A stretch of DNA of 64,000 nt from CBDCUF01 sp965222525 (GCA_965222525.1 OZ244955.1:1922001-1986000); one strand, 5' to 3'. Shown: positions 16,272-26,566, counted from the first letter of the stretch. Notes: generated by a model from the sequence alone, not told the origin. Program-made: numbers and translations.

Positions 16272-16940
16272 ATGTCAAAAAAATCTGCACAAAAATTCGT
16301 TGGGAACCTGGATGTTAATCAGGTTTATGAAGCGACCAAGTGGCCTGAAAGAACACCTGAAATAAAAGAGGGTATCTCTCAGGAGGCTCAAAAATTGCTT
16401 GAGGATACCTTTAATGAAGCCTTAAAAGGTGCAAGAAAGGAGGTGATTGCAGAATTAAACAGTACAGGATTTAATTATATTTCCAGTCCTCAGGAGTCTG
16501 CTGCCAGAATCAGGGGAGTTTTGGGTAATTCTTTTGAGGGCACTGAGGTTTCAGAGGATGTACAGGCTATTATGAAAGCAGTCAAAGAGTTGGGTATGAC
16601 CAGTGGTCAACTGAAAGACAAAATTGCGGAGAGCTTACCAAAATTTAACAACAAACAAAAAGTTGATAAAGAAGGTGATCCGATAGAGTCTGGGCATACT
16701 GTAGATATGAGAGTGGCAAAGACCCATGAACTTGCCTCAAAACTTATAGACGCAAAAGTACGACATACTTTAGGAGAGGTGAGTAAAGATTTTGTAGATC
16801 TGGCATCAAATGCTGTATCCAGAAAATTGCAGGAAGAAGAAATTGTTCCTGGCAAATCTACAGCAGATAAGCTGGTTGAGAGAATCAATAAATCCATAGA
16901 TAAAACTATCGAAAAACATGTTGGTAAACAAATAGCATAG
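16272..16940 (+). CDS. Orphan protein with the shared Pho-box promoter (1)
   Basis: 222 residues, no recognised domain, no signal peptide or membrane segment. Strongly helical and Lys/Glu/Ala-rich, with a C-terminal stretch of heptad-like character (VERINKSIDKTIEKHVGKQIA). The ribosome-binding site AAGGAG is 7-8 bases before the ATG, in a leader (AATAAGGAGAAAA) also found before the 28788 orphan. The protein does not resemble the two orphans sharing its promoter. Its composition fits a secreted or effector-type protein, which is inference only. Confidence 0.7.
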   Translation: MSKKSAQKFVGNLDVNQVYEATKWPERTPEIKEGISQEAQKLLEDTFNEALKGARKEVIAELNSTGFNYISSPQESAARIRGVLGNSFEGTEVSEDVQAIMKAVKELGMTSGQLKDKIAESLPKFNNKQKVDKEGDPIESGHTVDMRVAKTHELASKLIDAKVRHTLGEVSKDFVDLASNAVSRKLQEEEIVPGKSTADKLVERINKSIDKTIEKHVGKQIA

Positions 16941-17085
16941 CTTGCTTTTATATAGAATCGCCATCATATCTCTTAAAAAGTTTGCTTCTGATTTACTAAT
17001 GTTTGGGGTGTACCTTCAGCAAAATGGGGATTATAGTTTCGCGGTATGATAATGTAGAATTGTAGTCTACACTACAACCATTCAT

Positions 17086-17802
17086 ATGCCGCAAGTTCAG
17101 GAAAAAATTCGTCCCGCAAAGGTAGAGGAAAAACCGCATTATATCGGCCATCGCAAGCGGCTCAGGGAGCGGTTCCTGCAATCGGGCGGCAAGGGGATGG
17201 CCGATTATGAATTGCTGGAGATTATCCTGTTTGCCAGCAAACCCCGTGGGGATGTCAAGCCACTGGCCAAGAAGCTTATCGCTGAATTTGGTAATATTGC
17301 CAGGGTACTGAGCGCATCTCCTGATGAGCTGGCCAGGATTAGCGGTATGAGAGAAGCTGCGATTGTTTCGATAAAGGTAGCGCAGGAAGCGGCGAATCGC
17401 CTGCTTGGTGCGGAGATTGCCGAGCAGCCTATATTACAATCATGGAAATCGCTACTGGATTACTGCCGTGCTACCATGTCGTATAACAAGACCGAGCAGT
17501 TCCGCATATTCTTTCTCGACCGCAAAAACAAGCTGATAGCCGATGAATTGCAACAGGAGGGTACGGTTGACCATACGCCGGTATATCCAAGGGAGGTGGT
17601 CAAGCGGGCACTGGATCTCGGTGCATCGTCGATGATCCTGACCCATAACCATCCAAGCGGTGACCCTACCCCGAGCAAGGCCGATATCGAAATGACGCAG
17701 AAAATCATCCAGGCCGCCGCTCCGCTGAATGTAACCGTGCATGACCACCTGATTATCGCCGGAAAAAGCCATTATTCCTTCGCAAGTCACGGCCTTTTGT
17801 GA
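17086..17802 (+). CDS. radC: RadC/JAB-domain DNA repair-associated protein
   Basis: 238 residues. An N-terminal helix-hairpin-helix-like region (about 20-110: HRKRLRERFLQSGGKGMADYELLEIILF) is followed by the JAB metalloprotease-like domain (about 115-238) with the metal motif LTHNHPSGDPTPSKAD. The family was named for a repair phenotype now doubted; the true role is unsettled. An inverted repeat TGTAGA/TCTACA (17053-17071) stands 15 bases before the start and could be an operator. Confidence 0.93.
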   Translation: MPQVQEKIRPAKVEEKPHYIGHRKRLRERFLQSGGKGMADYELLEIILFASKPRGDVKPLAKKLIAEFGNIARVLSASPDELARISGMREAAIVSIKVAQEAANRLLGAEIAEQPILQSWKSLLDYCRATMSYNKTEQFRIFFLDRKNKLIADELQQEGTVDHTPVYPREVVKRALDLGASSMILTHNHPSGDPTPSKADIEMTQKIIQAAAPLNVTVHDHLIIAGKSHYSFASHGLL

Positions 17803-17815
17803 TATAAGGCTATGT

Positions 17816-18199
17816 ATGGCAGAAAAATCCACAGAATCCATAACCGTGTCAGTAGATGCAGCACGCAGGAAAAGTATCCCGTGCATCAATTTCTGTACTG
17901 CAGAGGAGGCGGTGGTACGTGATGTGCTTCTTGGCCTGGATGCTAAAAAAGTAATCAGGTTTGCCGACAGGGAGTATGAACGGGTATCTTACGGCCATCC
18001 GATAATTGTTGCCGGTGAGTATAATATGAAAAATGACAGTATTCTGGCAGTGAAAGCCAATGATAGAGACTCTTCCTTCACCATATCCTGGCCACGCCCT
18101 GAAAAAAACACTAGTGCGATAAAGCTGAAAGACAGAATCACCGACCTGATAGAACAGGCTGGAGGCAGAATAGAAAGTAACCATTTTTTTTCAAGATAA
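17816..18199 (+). CDS. Hypothetical protein downstream of radC
   Basis: 127 residues, not recognised. A mixed alpha/beta protein without signal or membrane segment; two cysteines (PCINFC) near residues 23-27. It begins 13 bases after the radC stop on the same strand and is probably co-transcribed. It converges on the frameshifted membrane gene with an 8-base gap. Confidence 0.65.
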   Translation: MAEKSTESITVSVDAARRKSIPCINFCTAEEAVVRDVLLGLDAKKVIRFADREYERVSYGHPIIVAGEYNMKNDSILAVKANDRDSSFTISWPRPEKNTSAIKLKDRITDLIEQAGGRIESNHFFSR

Positions 18200-18207
18200 T
18201 GAGGCTA

Positions 18208-19604
18208 TTACTTATTTTCCCATCTGCTTTTGCCATCCTCTCCGACATTACCCGTATTACCCCTGATTTTCTGTAGCCATTCTTCTGCACTCTCCGGCTG
18301 TTCAAACGGCTTTTTCTCAATTTTAACCTCTGGTTTCTGATTATAAAAATCCAGCGAATATTGCGGTGACTCCTCCAGCATTTTATCAAACTCTTCTGTT
18401 AAGGCACCTGTAATCGTTGAACTTTCCGCCCTGCGCAGTACCGCATCGGCTTCAAGGCTTAGCCTGCCATAAGGGTCATCTTCGCCCTTCAGACCAAGAT
18501 ATCCGGCCAGCATACCCTCATGCGAAACCGGGCCTCCCTCGTCACATGCCTGTATGAAATGTTTTTCCGACTGGCCTGGGGTAATAAATTTCCAGTCACG
18601 ATCACTAGTTATCGAGAAATAACCGAAGTCATATCCGGGGTTCTGGAACAGCATACAGAATTTACCCTTTCTGCTGAGGTAGAAGCCTCCCTCCTCCGTC
18701 ACATCCAGATATTCATAGCGTCTTATCAGAAACGGCCTGTCCTCTTGTTCATCGAGCATTTCCACCATTTCCTTCGAGGTTGGGTATGCGCTATTTTGAC
18801 TGTAATGTTGCTTAACCCTGAGGATCAAATCCTGAATATAAACCTTGGCCTCAACAATATCATTATTATTCAATATAGTAGCAGGGGGGATTGAAAGCGC
18901 TGCTATGAGGCTTGCAGCGATATAAACTGCCAGTAATTTAGTGGTACGGTATATCTCCCTGCCACGCAGTTTTCCCTCTTCTATCCACCATATCAGCACA
19001 TATAATATATAATAAACCGCAGCAATTACGGCCATAACCAGCCACAAATCATCCAGTTTGCTGAATTCCGCTGCACGCAGGGAAATTTCCGAGAGCAGCC
19101 CTCCCATAATCGGCAATATATGCTCAATACTTGCCCGCCCTTCGACTGCAAACACTACTGCCATTATTGCGGTAAAGATGATTGAATATTTTGTAATTTT
19201 CCCGGCGGTTTCATGGAACAACAGAGCTGCCAAAAAAGCCACACTAACCGCTGCCAGCCAGAAATAGAACAATGTTATAAAGATTTCATAGCCGTATGTG
19301 CGGGCATCAGCAAGCTCCAGCCCGCTCAAAACATACATCTTGTGGAATGCCCAAATTGCATATAATAGTAGTGCCGTAATCCGCCACGGACAGCCCTTTT
19401 TATAAAGAAAGATGGCATATCCGCCGACAAGCAGGGCAAAAATGGTGAGATAGAAATAATTGAGATTGCGTGCGATAAACAGTGATTCCCTGCCAGCCGT
19501 ATTGCTATAGGCAGAATATATCGCAAACCCGTAGAATCCAGCAGTGCAAACAGAAACGCTATCAATATTGTAAACCTGAATCCCCGCTTTTCTGACATAT
19601 CCAT
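18208..19604 (-). pseudogene. Multi-pass membrane protein gene split by a -1 frameshift
   Basis: Two overlapping minus-strand frames make one plausible protein. Frame 1 opens at ATG 19604 with a good N-terminal membrane segment (MDMSEKRGFRFTILIAFLF). Frame 2 carries everything after about position 19527 (GFAIYSAYSNTAGRESLF...), including several membrane segments and a soluble C-terminal domain of about 190 residues ending at 18208. Joining them needs one extra base near the GGGTTT run at about 19525-19530. Frame 2 has no proper start of its own upstream; its first ATG, at 19338, is internal. Family not recognised. Genuine decay, a sequencing error, or slippage all remain possible. Confidence 0.65.
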
Positions 19605-19986
19605 TACCGTTTTTTAATATCGAGTTACTATACAGGAAACGATAGGCAGGCTCAAAGGTTATTTACAAGCCATTAAGTAGCAGAACTCTAAGGGTATTAA
19701 GTAATTTTTTACTTAACAGCTCAATGGTTCTCAAAAACAGTTATTTTTGCCAAATAACAACAGAATACAACCCTGTCACTTGAAAGGCGAGGAATTTCTT
19801 ATCCCCTAGAGGGGACTTTAAACGTCTTATTGATGGCAGAGTTGTTAGACGATTCCGTATCTTTGTGCAACATTAGACACTAAATGGATTGCTAACCCAG
19901 AAAACCCTTGCACAATAGAACCCTTGTAATTATGTTGCGCAGCGTGGGTTTGCGAGCGGTACGGTGCGGTGGTGAATCAGGGGTAG
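19605..19986. other. 382-base gap upstream of ppdK with a perfect 8-bp-arm palindrome
   Basis: No gene. It holds a perfect hairpin TTAAGTAA-TTTT-TTACTTAA at 19697-19716 and a short CCCCTAGAGGGG palindrome near 19803-19814. The region must contain the promoters of ppdK and of the divergent membrane gene, but I cannot name a convincing -35/-10 pair. Confidence 0.4.
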
Positions 19987-22674
19987 ATGGTTATGGCTAA
20001 ATGGGTATACAGTTTCGGTGACGGTGAGGCTGAGGGCAAGGCCGATATGCGTGAACTGCTGGGTGGCAAGGGAGCTAATCTTGCCGAGATGAGTGCGCTT
20101 GGCCTGCCGGTGCCTCCCGGATTTACTATCACGACAGAAGTCTGCAATGCTTACTATGATAATAACCAGCAATATCCTGATGAACTGAAGAAACAGGTCA
20201 ATAACGCAATCCGGTTTATCGAGGAAAAGGTTGGCAATAAATTCGGCGATACCGAAAACCCGCTGCTGGTTTCGGTGCGTTCCGGTGCACGGGCATCCAT
20301 GCCCGGCATGATGGATACGGTGCTTAATCTCGGGCTAAATGATGAAACCGTGCAGGGGCTTGCGCAAAAAAGCGGTAATGAACGGTTTGCATATGACAGC
20401 TACCGTCGTTTTATCCAGATGTACAGCGATGTTGTCCTTGGTGTAGACCATTATAATTTTGAGGAATTACTGGAGTTAAAAAAGCAGGATAAGGGCGTTT
20501 CCGATGATACCGAACTTACCGCTGATGATTTGAAGGAACTGGTCGGCGAGTATCAGGAAAAGGTTACACAGGAGCTTGGGCAACCATTTCCTCAGGATGC
20601 TACAGAACAGTTATGGGGGGCAATCGGTGCGGTGTTTGATTCATGGATGAACAACCGGGCGATTACCTACCGCAGGATGTATGACATACCGCAGAGCTGG
20701 GGGACGGCGGTTAACGTACAGGCGATGGTGTTTGGCAATATGGGCGAGGATTGCGCTACCGGAGTGGCGTTCACCCGCGACCCTTCCACCGGCGACAGGG
20801 AGTTTTACGGCGAATATCTGGTTAATGCGCAGGGTGAGGATGTAGTTGCCGGAATCCGCACTCCGCAGCAGGTTACCATCTTCGGCAAGGAGAAGAATGG
20901 TTCTGATTTACCTGCGATGGAGGAGGTTATGCCGGAGGTATTTGCCCAGTTGGTTGATGTGTATAAGAAGCTGGAAGCGCATTACAAGGATATGCAGGAT
21001 ATCGAGTTTACCGTGCAGAATAACAAGTTGTGGATGCTGCAGACACGCAGCGGCAAGCGTACCGCACCGGCTGCGATAAAAATTGCGGTGGATATGGTAG
21101 CGGAAGGGCTGATTTCCAAAGAGGAAGCTGTAGCGCGGATTGAACCGGATACTCTCGACCAGCTTCTGCATCCGATGCTTGACCCTGACGCCAGGCTGGA
21201 TGTGCTGGCCAAGGGACTGCCTGCTTCACCGGGAGCGGCATGCGGTGAGGTGGTATTCAGCGCGGAGGAGGCCGAAGAGCTTGGTGTGCGCGGTAAGGAT
21301 GTAATACTGGTGCGGGTGGAGACCAGCCCTGAGGATATCCACGGGATGCAGGCAGCGCGCGGGATTCTGACTGCCCGCGGCGGGATGACTTCGCATGCGG
21401 CGGTGGTTGCTCGCGGTATGGGGCGTGCATGTGTATCGGGCGCGGGAAATATACAGGTTTCCTATAAGGACAGGAGCTTTACGGTTGAAGGTGAGAAGAT
21501 TTCCGCCGGTGATTTTATCACGATAAACGGCTCTACCGGTGAGGTTATCAAGGGCAATGTGCCGATGATTCAGCCGCAGCTTTCCGGGGATTTTGCCAGA
21601 TTGATGCAATGGGCGGATGAAATTCGGGAAATGAAAGTGCGGACTAACGCGGAAACACCGGCGGATTGTGCTACTGCTGTAGAATTTGGTGCCGAAGGAA
21701 TTGGCCTGTGTCGTACCGAGCATATGTTTTTCGATGCCGAGCGGATAACCGCGGTGCGTGAGATGATTATAGCCGATGATAGCGAGGCGAGGCGGAATGC
21801 GATAAACAAGCTGTTGCCGTTTCAGCGCGGGGATTTTGCCGAGATTTTCCGGATTATGGACGGGCTGCCGGTGACGATACGCCTGCTCGACCCGCCCCTG
21901 CACGAGTTTCTGCCGCATACCGATAATGATATGCAGGAGGTGGCGGATGCTGCGGGTGTTGATATTGCTGTGATTAAGCAGCGTTCGGATAATCTCAAGG
22001 AGGAAAACCCGATGCTGGGGCATCGCGGTTGCAGGCTGGGGATTTCCTTCCCGGAGATATATGAAATGCAGGCCAGGGCTATATTTGAGGCTGCGTTAGA
22101 AGTAGCGGGAGAAGGCAAAACCGTTCTGCCCGAAATTATGATTCCACTGGTGTTGCATCCAAGGGAACTGGAAATCCTGCGCAGTAAGGTAGATGCGGTT
22201 GCTGAAGCGGTTTTCAGGGAGAAGGGAAGTAGGGTTGAGTATCTGGTCGGTACGATGATTGAACTGCCGCGGGCGGCTCTACAGGCTGGTAAAATCGCTG
22301 CTCATGCACAGTTTTTCAGCTTCGGCACCAATGATCTGACCCAGACTACACTAGGTATATCCCGCGATGATTCCGGTTCATTCCTTGATGATTATATAGA
22401 TAACCATATCTTTGAAAAAGATCCGTTTGCAGCACTTGACCAGGATGGTGTCGGTGAGTTGGTGATGATAGGCTCCGAGCGCGGACGCAAGGCCAGTCCT
22501 GAGCTGAAGCTGGGAGTCTGCGGAGAGCATGGCGGCAACCCACCTTCTATCCACTTCTTCCAGAAGGCAGGGCTGGATTATGTTTCCTGCTCGCCCTACC
22601 GTGTGCCGATAGCCCGCCTCGCCGCCGCCCAGGCCGCCCTGCTAGCCAGGAATAACTTTAAAATCGCCGCATAA
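19987..22674 (+). CDS. ppdK: Pyruvate, phosphate dikinase
   Basis: Interconverts pyruvate + ATP + Pi and phosphoenolpyruvate + AMP + PPi. 895 residues in the family order: ATP-grasp domain (about 1-350, LLGGKGANLAEMSALGLPVP near the start), swivelling phosphohistidine domain with GGMTSHAAVVARGMG (catalytic His about 475), and the C-terminal TIM-barrel PEP-binding domain with GCRLGISFPEIYEMQ and CGEHGG. A second ATG two codons in (19993) is better spaced from the AGGGG ribosome-binding site and may be the true start. Transcribed alone. Confidence 0.97.
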   Translation: MVMAKWVYSFGDGEAEGKADMRELLGGKGANLAEMSALGLPVPPGFTITTEVCNAYYDNNQQYPDELKKQVNNAIRFIEEKVGNKFGDTENPLLVSVRSGARASMPGMMDTVLNLGLNDETVQGLAQKSGNERFAYDSYRRFIQMYSDVVLGVDHYNFEELLELKKQDKGVSDDTELTADDLKELVGEYQEKVTQELGQPFPQDATEQLWGAIGAVFDSWMNNRAITYRRMYDIPQSWGTAVNVQAMVFGNMGEDCATGVAFTRDPSTGDREFYGEYLVNAQGEDVVAGIRTPQQVTIFGKEKNGSDLPAMEEVMPEVFAQLVDVYKKLEAHYKDMQDIEFTVQNNKLWMLQTRSGKRTAPAAIKIAVDMVAEGLISKEEAVARIEPDTLDQLLHPMLDPDARLDVLAKGLPASPGAACGEVVFSAEEAEELGVRGKDVILVRVETSPEDIHGMQAARGILTARGGMTSHAAVVARGMGRACVSGAGNIQVSYKDRSFTVEGEKISAGDFITINGSTGEVIKGNVPMIQPQLSGDFARLMQWADEIREMKVRTNAETPADCATAVEFGAEGIGLCRTEHMFFDAERITAVREMIIADDSEARRNAINKLLPFQRGDFAEIFRIMDGLPVTIRLLDPPLHEFLPHTDNDMQEVADAAGVDIAVIKQRSDNLKEENPMLGHRGCRLGISFPEIYEMQARAIFEAALEVAGEGKTVLPEIMIPLVLHPRELEILRSKVDAVAEAVFREKGSRVEYLVGTMIELPRAALQAGKIAAHAQFFSFGTNDLTQTTLGISRDDSGSFLDDYIDNHIFEKDPFAALDQDGVGELVMIGSERGRKASPELKLGVCGEHGGNPPSIHFFQKAGLDYVSCSPYRVPIARLAAAQAALLARNNFKIAA

Positions 22675-22738
22675 TTCAGCAAGAGATGATGGAGGTTAAA
22701 TTCTATCATCTATAATCCATCATTTATCATCATTTAAG

Positions 22739-24562
22739 CTAAACAAACACCAGTTTGCAGAAGATGAAGTAGGCAGCCCAGATGATTATGGCGAGCGGGA
22801 TGCCGGAACGGATGAAGTCAGCGAATTTATGATGCCCCGGTCCCATTACCATCAGATTGGTCTGATAGCCTATAGGTGTTATAAATGAGCAGTTGCAGGC
22901 AAAAATTACCGCAAATATAAACATGCGCGGATCAACACCCAATTGTGTCGCCAGATTCAGTGCTATTGGTGTGAACAGAACCGCCGTAGCATTATTGCTC
23001 AGCACATTGGTCATAACTGCCATAAAGAAAAACAGTGCCGACATGACCGCCAGTGGCGGCGCTCCCGACATTATTGCAATAAACATATTAGCCAGGAAAG
23101 ACGCACCTCCTGTAGCCTGTAATGCGGAGCCCATAGCCAGAGATGCCGCTATCATAAGGACAATTTTTACATCCAGTGCCCGGCCCGCCTGTCGCAGATT
23201 GATACATTGCGATATAAGGATAAGTGCTACCCCAACAATCGCGGAAATCGCAATCGGTATCATATCAAGTGCCGCAACTCCAACCGCTGCACTGAAAATC
23301 AGCATGGTCGGGAGTGCCTTGCGACCGGGATGGAAATCCTCTGTCGACCATTCCATCAGCAGGAAATCCTTGCTCTCATGCATCGCCATAATATCCCTGT
23401 GCCGTCCCATAATCAGCAGTACATCACCCGGCGCCAGACGTATCTCGCTTAACTTGGAGCGTATTACCTTGCTCTGCCGCTGAATCCCCAGTACTACACA
23501 ATTATACTGGCGGTAGAAGCCAATCTGCTCCAGATTACGTCCGACAATTTTCGAACCGGGAGCTACCACAATCTCCGCCATACTAAGCTCGGCAACCAGA
23601 TCCTCGCCCTCATCCTCGGCACTCTTCTCCAGCCATGAGAATGCCTTGTCCAGACTATCCTTGTTCTTGGCAAAAAATGCCTTCAATTCCTTCTTTGGTG
23701 CAGCAATAACCACTACATCCCGCGGGCGAATCAGCATGTCATCACCGAAAGGCGGCAGAAATGCATGCTCCCCGCGCTGTATCATCCTAACCGATACCTC
23801 GGAATAACCGGCAATACAGCCATCCTCCAATTGCTGCCCGACAAAATCCGAACTGTAATCAATCTCAATCTGCGCTATGAACTGCCGTTCATCATCATCG
23901 CCGGTAAATTCCCTCACCAGCGAAGCCCTGTCCGGCAGCATACGCGGTGTAACTACCAGTACATACACAAACCCGACCATCGCCATGAAAATCCCCGGAT
24001 AGCTGAAATCAAAGAAGCCCAGCGGCTCCTGCCCCATTTCGGTCATAATACCGGATACCAGGAGATTGGTGCTGCTGCCGATAAGAGTGGTCATACCACC
24101 CAGGATTGAAGCAAAGGAAAGCGGTATCATCACTTTGCTCGCCGATATATTAACCGCCCGCGCCAGTGCTGCAATTATCGGAATGAATATCACCACTACC
24201 GGCGTGTTATTCAAAAACGCACTGGTACCCATAACAAACAGCAATGTCAGGCCTATCGCAAAAAATGCATTATTTCGGCTGATTTTCAGGATAATATTGG
24301 GAACCTCGTTAAGCGCACCGGTCTGGACAATCGCCTGTCCCAATACCAATAGCGCCATAACCGTTATCAAGGCCGGATTGGCAAAGCCCATCAATAATTT
24401 TTCTGTGGTGAGAATCTGCCGGTGTTCCGCATCCATAAGCGGAAAGAAGTAGAAAAAAAGCAGCAACAGCGAAAGAATCACAATGGAAGTAATCTCCATC
24501 GGAATCTTCTCATTGGCATAGGCAATCACCGCTCCCAGTATCAGGAGCAGCGTAAACCACAT
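22739..24562 (-). CDS. SLC13/DASS-type permease with two TrkA-C (RCK_C) domains
   Basis: 607-residue inner-membrane transporter. Two blocks of membrane helices (about 1-190 and 395-607) flank a cytoplasmic pair of RCK_C domains (about 200-375). The paired SNxT-like signatures of the family are seen as GSSTNLLVSG in the first half and SNNATAVLFTPIA in the second. The substrate may be sulfate, a dicarboxylate or another anion; the sequence does not decide. Transcribed alone, converging on ppdK. A word repeat of ATCAT-rich sequence lies between the two stops. Confidence 0.88.
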   Translation of the reverse strand: MWFTLLLILGAVIAYANEKIPMEITSIVILSLLLLFFYFFPLMDAEHRQILTTEKLLMGFANPALITVMALLVLGQAIVQTGALNEVPNIILKISRNNAFFAIGLTLLFVMGTSAFLNNTPVVVIFIPIIAALARAVNISASKVMIPLSFASILGGMTTLIGSSTNLLVSGIMTEMGQEPLGFFDFSYPGIFMAMVGFVYVLVVTPRMLPDRASLVREFTGDDDERQFIAQIEIDYSSDFVGQQLEDGCIAGYSEVSVRMIQRGEHAFLPPFGDDMLIRPRDVVVIAAPKKELKAFFAKNKDSLDKAFSWLEKSAEDEGEDLVAELSMAEIVVAPGSKIVGRNLEQIGFYRQYNCVVLGIQRQSKVIRSKLSEIRLAPGDVLLIMGRHRDIMAMHESKDFLLMEWSTEDFHPGRKALPTMLIFSAAVGVAALDMIPIAISAIVGVALILISQCINLRQAGRALDVKIVLMIAASLAMGSALQATGGASFLANMFIAIMSGAPPLAVMSALFFFMAVMTNVLSNNATAVLFTPIALNLATQLGVDPRMFIFAVIFACNCSFITPIGYQTNLMVMGPGHHKFADFIRSGIPLAIIIWAAYFIFCKLVFV

Positions 24563-24654
24563 ATGTATATCGTTTTCTATGGCTCGGATGATGGGTTACA
24601 GATGATGGAAATAATTATCTTATCATCTATGTTACTATACAGTACTAAAAACGG

Positions 24655-24799
24655 GTGTCATCCTGAATTTATTTCAGGATCTATGTATTCGATGATCAAA
24701 GCCTTATGGCTTATGGCTGCCCCATAAATTTTGACAGATTGAGTCACAATTGTCAGACCTTTGTGCTCTGGTTGATGGATGCTGAAACAGGTTCAGCAT
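24655..24799. repeat. Inverted pair of D-type palindromes (D1/D2)
   Basis: D1 has ATCCTGAA/TTCAGGAT arms (24660-24667 and 24673-24680) preceded by TGTC. D2 has ATGCTGAA/TTCAGCAT arms (24779-24786 and 24792-24799) followed by GACA. The pair faces inward around about 100 bases of unassigned sequence between the permease and the kinase gene. The arms differ by a compensated base pair (C-G versus G-C). Confidence 0.75.
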
Positions 24800-24817
24800 G
24801 ACATAGTAACACCAACC

Positions 24818-26278
24818 CTAAAAATTGGATGACTTGTTCGCCTGGGCGGATTTCTTGCTCTGTTTTGCCGTATATGGTAAGATTATGGAAACCGTGGTTC
24901 CCTTGCCTTCAGCGCTTTTTATATCAAGTACGCCACCCATCAATTCAACCAACCGCTTCGATAAGGGAAGCCCCAGGCCGGTTCCCTCATATTTACGGCT
25001 GAGCTTGTTTTCCACCTGCCCGAAAGTAGCCATAACCTTGGATATATCCTTGGCGGCAATGCCTACCCCGGTATCCCGTACTTCTATAACAAAGGTATTA
25101 TCCGACATGTTATGCCAGCCATAAAGAGTTATTGTTCCTCCTTGCGGAGTAAATTTTACTGAGTTGGAAAGCAGGTTCAGCATAACCTGCTTCAGGCGTT
25201 TGCCATCAGTATGCAGTATATAATGCTTGTCCGGTACCTGGTTATCTATATGTACACCTGCTTCCTGTGCCCTTGGAGTAACAAGCCTGATAGACTGATT
25301 CATAACCTTGGTGACGTCCACATCCTCCATCTCAACGGTAAGTTTTCCGGCTTCCGCCTTGGAATAATCGAGAATATCATTGATGAGACTCAGCAGATGT
25401 ACACCGGATGCGTGTATGTCACGTATATAATCCTTGTATTGCTGGTTCTCCAGCGGCCCCATCACTTCATCCTTTACAATCTCGGAAAAACCGATAATCG
25501 CATTAAGCGGGGTACGCAATTCATGGCTGACATTGGCCAAGAATTGTGACTTCTGCTCGTTTTCCTGTTCTGCAATGTTTTTCGATTTCTCCAAGTCGGC
25601 AGTAGTTTCGTATTGTTTGCTGAGCAGTTTTTCACTTCGGTACATTATTATATAGCTTATAATAAATATTAGCAGGAATATTACTGTAACGGCAGTAATT
25701 GCCCCCATCTGTATCTGCTCGACATTATTCCAGAACGGGGTAATATCATATATTACCTCAAGAATAATCGGGATACGGCTTTGTTTGCCGGAATCAGGGA
25801 TAATCGGGATAAAAGAACGGATTACATTTTTTTTTACCTCTCCTGTGTTATAGTGTATAATCAGCTTATCAGACGAATCCCCAGCAAAAGCATTGGTAAA
25901 CGCAGACTTAAATGGTTTGTCCTGAAAAGATTTACCGAATTCAGGGTCACTTCCAAATATAGTTTTTCCATCCTTGAAGTAGATTCGGGCACTAAGCAGG
26001 TTCTTGTCCTGATGCAGCGATTTTATCTCCCGTTTCAATTCTGCTACCCTGTTCGGGTCAGGACAGCTATTACCGTTACATGGCAAGCGGCTTATAGTAT
26101 CCTTGTAATTATACCAGATGTACCAAGTAAAATCTTCGGCCAGCAGCTTGTTATGCCCCCTGACAATTTCCTTGATTATCCGCTCTTCCACATAATTACG
26201 GCCAAAATGGCCGGCAGCAAATATTGCTACTGCAATCGCTAGAAACAGCAGAATATAGAAATTACGCAAGAATTTCAT
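24818..26278 (-). CDS. Membrane sensor histidine kinase (PdhS/DivJ-like core)
   Basis: 486 residues: membrane helix (about 7-25), an extracytoplasmic sensor region (about 26-190), a second helix (about 192-213), a short coiled coil, then HisKA (about 245-315) with VSHELRTPLNAIIGFSEIVK (phospho-acceptor His in SHELRTP) and HATPase_c (about 350-470) with NLLSNSVKFTP, DTGVGIA, GTGLGLPL and GKGT. The HisKA sequence is of the kind found in PdhS/DivJ kinases that act on DivK-PleD in alphaproteobacteria. No response regulator is adjacent, so the partner is unknown. Confidence 0.9.
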   Translation of the reverse strand: MKFLRNFYILLFLAIAVAIFAAGHFGRNYVEERIIKEIVRGHNKLLAEDFTWYIWYNYKDTISRLPCNGNSCPDPNRVAELKREIKSLHQDKNLLSARIYFKDGKTIFGSDPEFGKSFQDKPFKSAFTNAFAGDSSDKLIIHYNTGEVKKNVIRSFIPIIPDSGKQSRIPIILEVIYDITPFWNNVEQIQMGAITAVTVIFLLIFIISYIIMYRSEKLLSKQYETTADLEKSKNIAEQENEQKSQFLANVSHELRTPLNAIIGFSEIVKDEVMGPLENQQYKDYIRDIHASGVHLLSLINDILDYSKAEAGKLTVEMEDVDVTKVMNQSIRLVTPRAQEAGVHIDNQVPDKHYILHTDGKRLKQVMLNLLSNSVKFTPQGGTITLYGWHNMSDNTFVIEVRDTGVGIAAKDISKVMATFGQVENKLSRKYEGTGLGLPLSKRLVELMGGVLDIKSAEGKGTTVSIILPYTAKQSKKSAQANKSSNF

Positions 26279-26431
26279 GGTGTTATCCCTGTGCTATAAC
26301 AATTATAGGTTTAGAACTTAAATTCATTCAAGGCAATAATTATTATATAAAAATTCAAGGTTATCATTGACCTTGTTGCAATAAAGTGATATGCAGTTTG
26401 GCCTGTTTTAGTAGGAAACTGGGGACGAGCT

Positions 26432-26566
26432 ATGAAAAGAACATTCCAGCCAAGCAATATAGTAAGGGCACGCAGACATGGGTTCCGTGCTAGAATGGCA
26501 ACCGTAGGCGGACGTAAAATTATAAATGCCCGCCGCTCCAAGGGACGCAAGAAATTAAGCGCATAG
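26432..26566 (+). CDS. rpmH: 50S ribosomal protein L34
   Basis: 44 residues, MKRTFQPSNIVRARRHGFRA then a basic Arg/Lys/Gly-rich body ending KKLSA, an unmistakable L34. A TTGACC at 26367-26372 with TATGCA 17 bases on is the best promoter candidate. The usual partners rnpA, yidD and yidC do not follow: the next gene is tldD 295 bases away, so the ancestral rpmH-rnpA operon is broken here. Confidence 0.97.
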   Translation: MKRTFQPSNIVRARRHGFRARMATVGGRKIINARRSKGRKKLSA

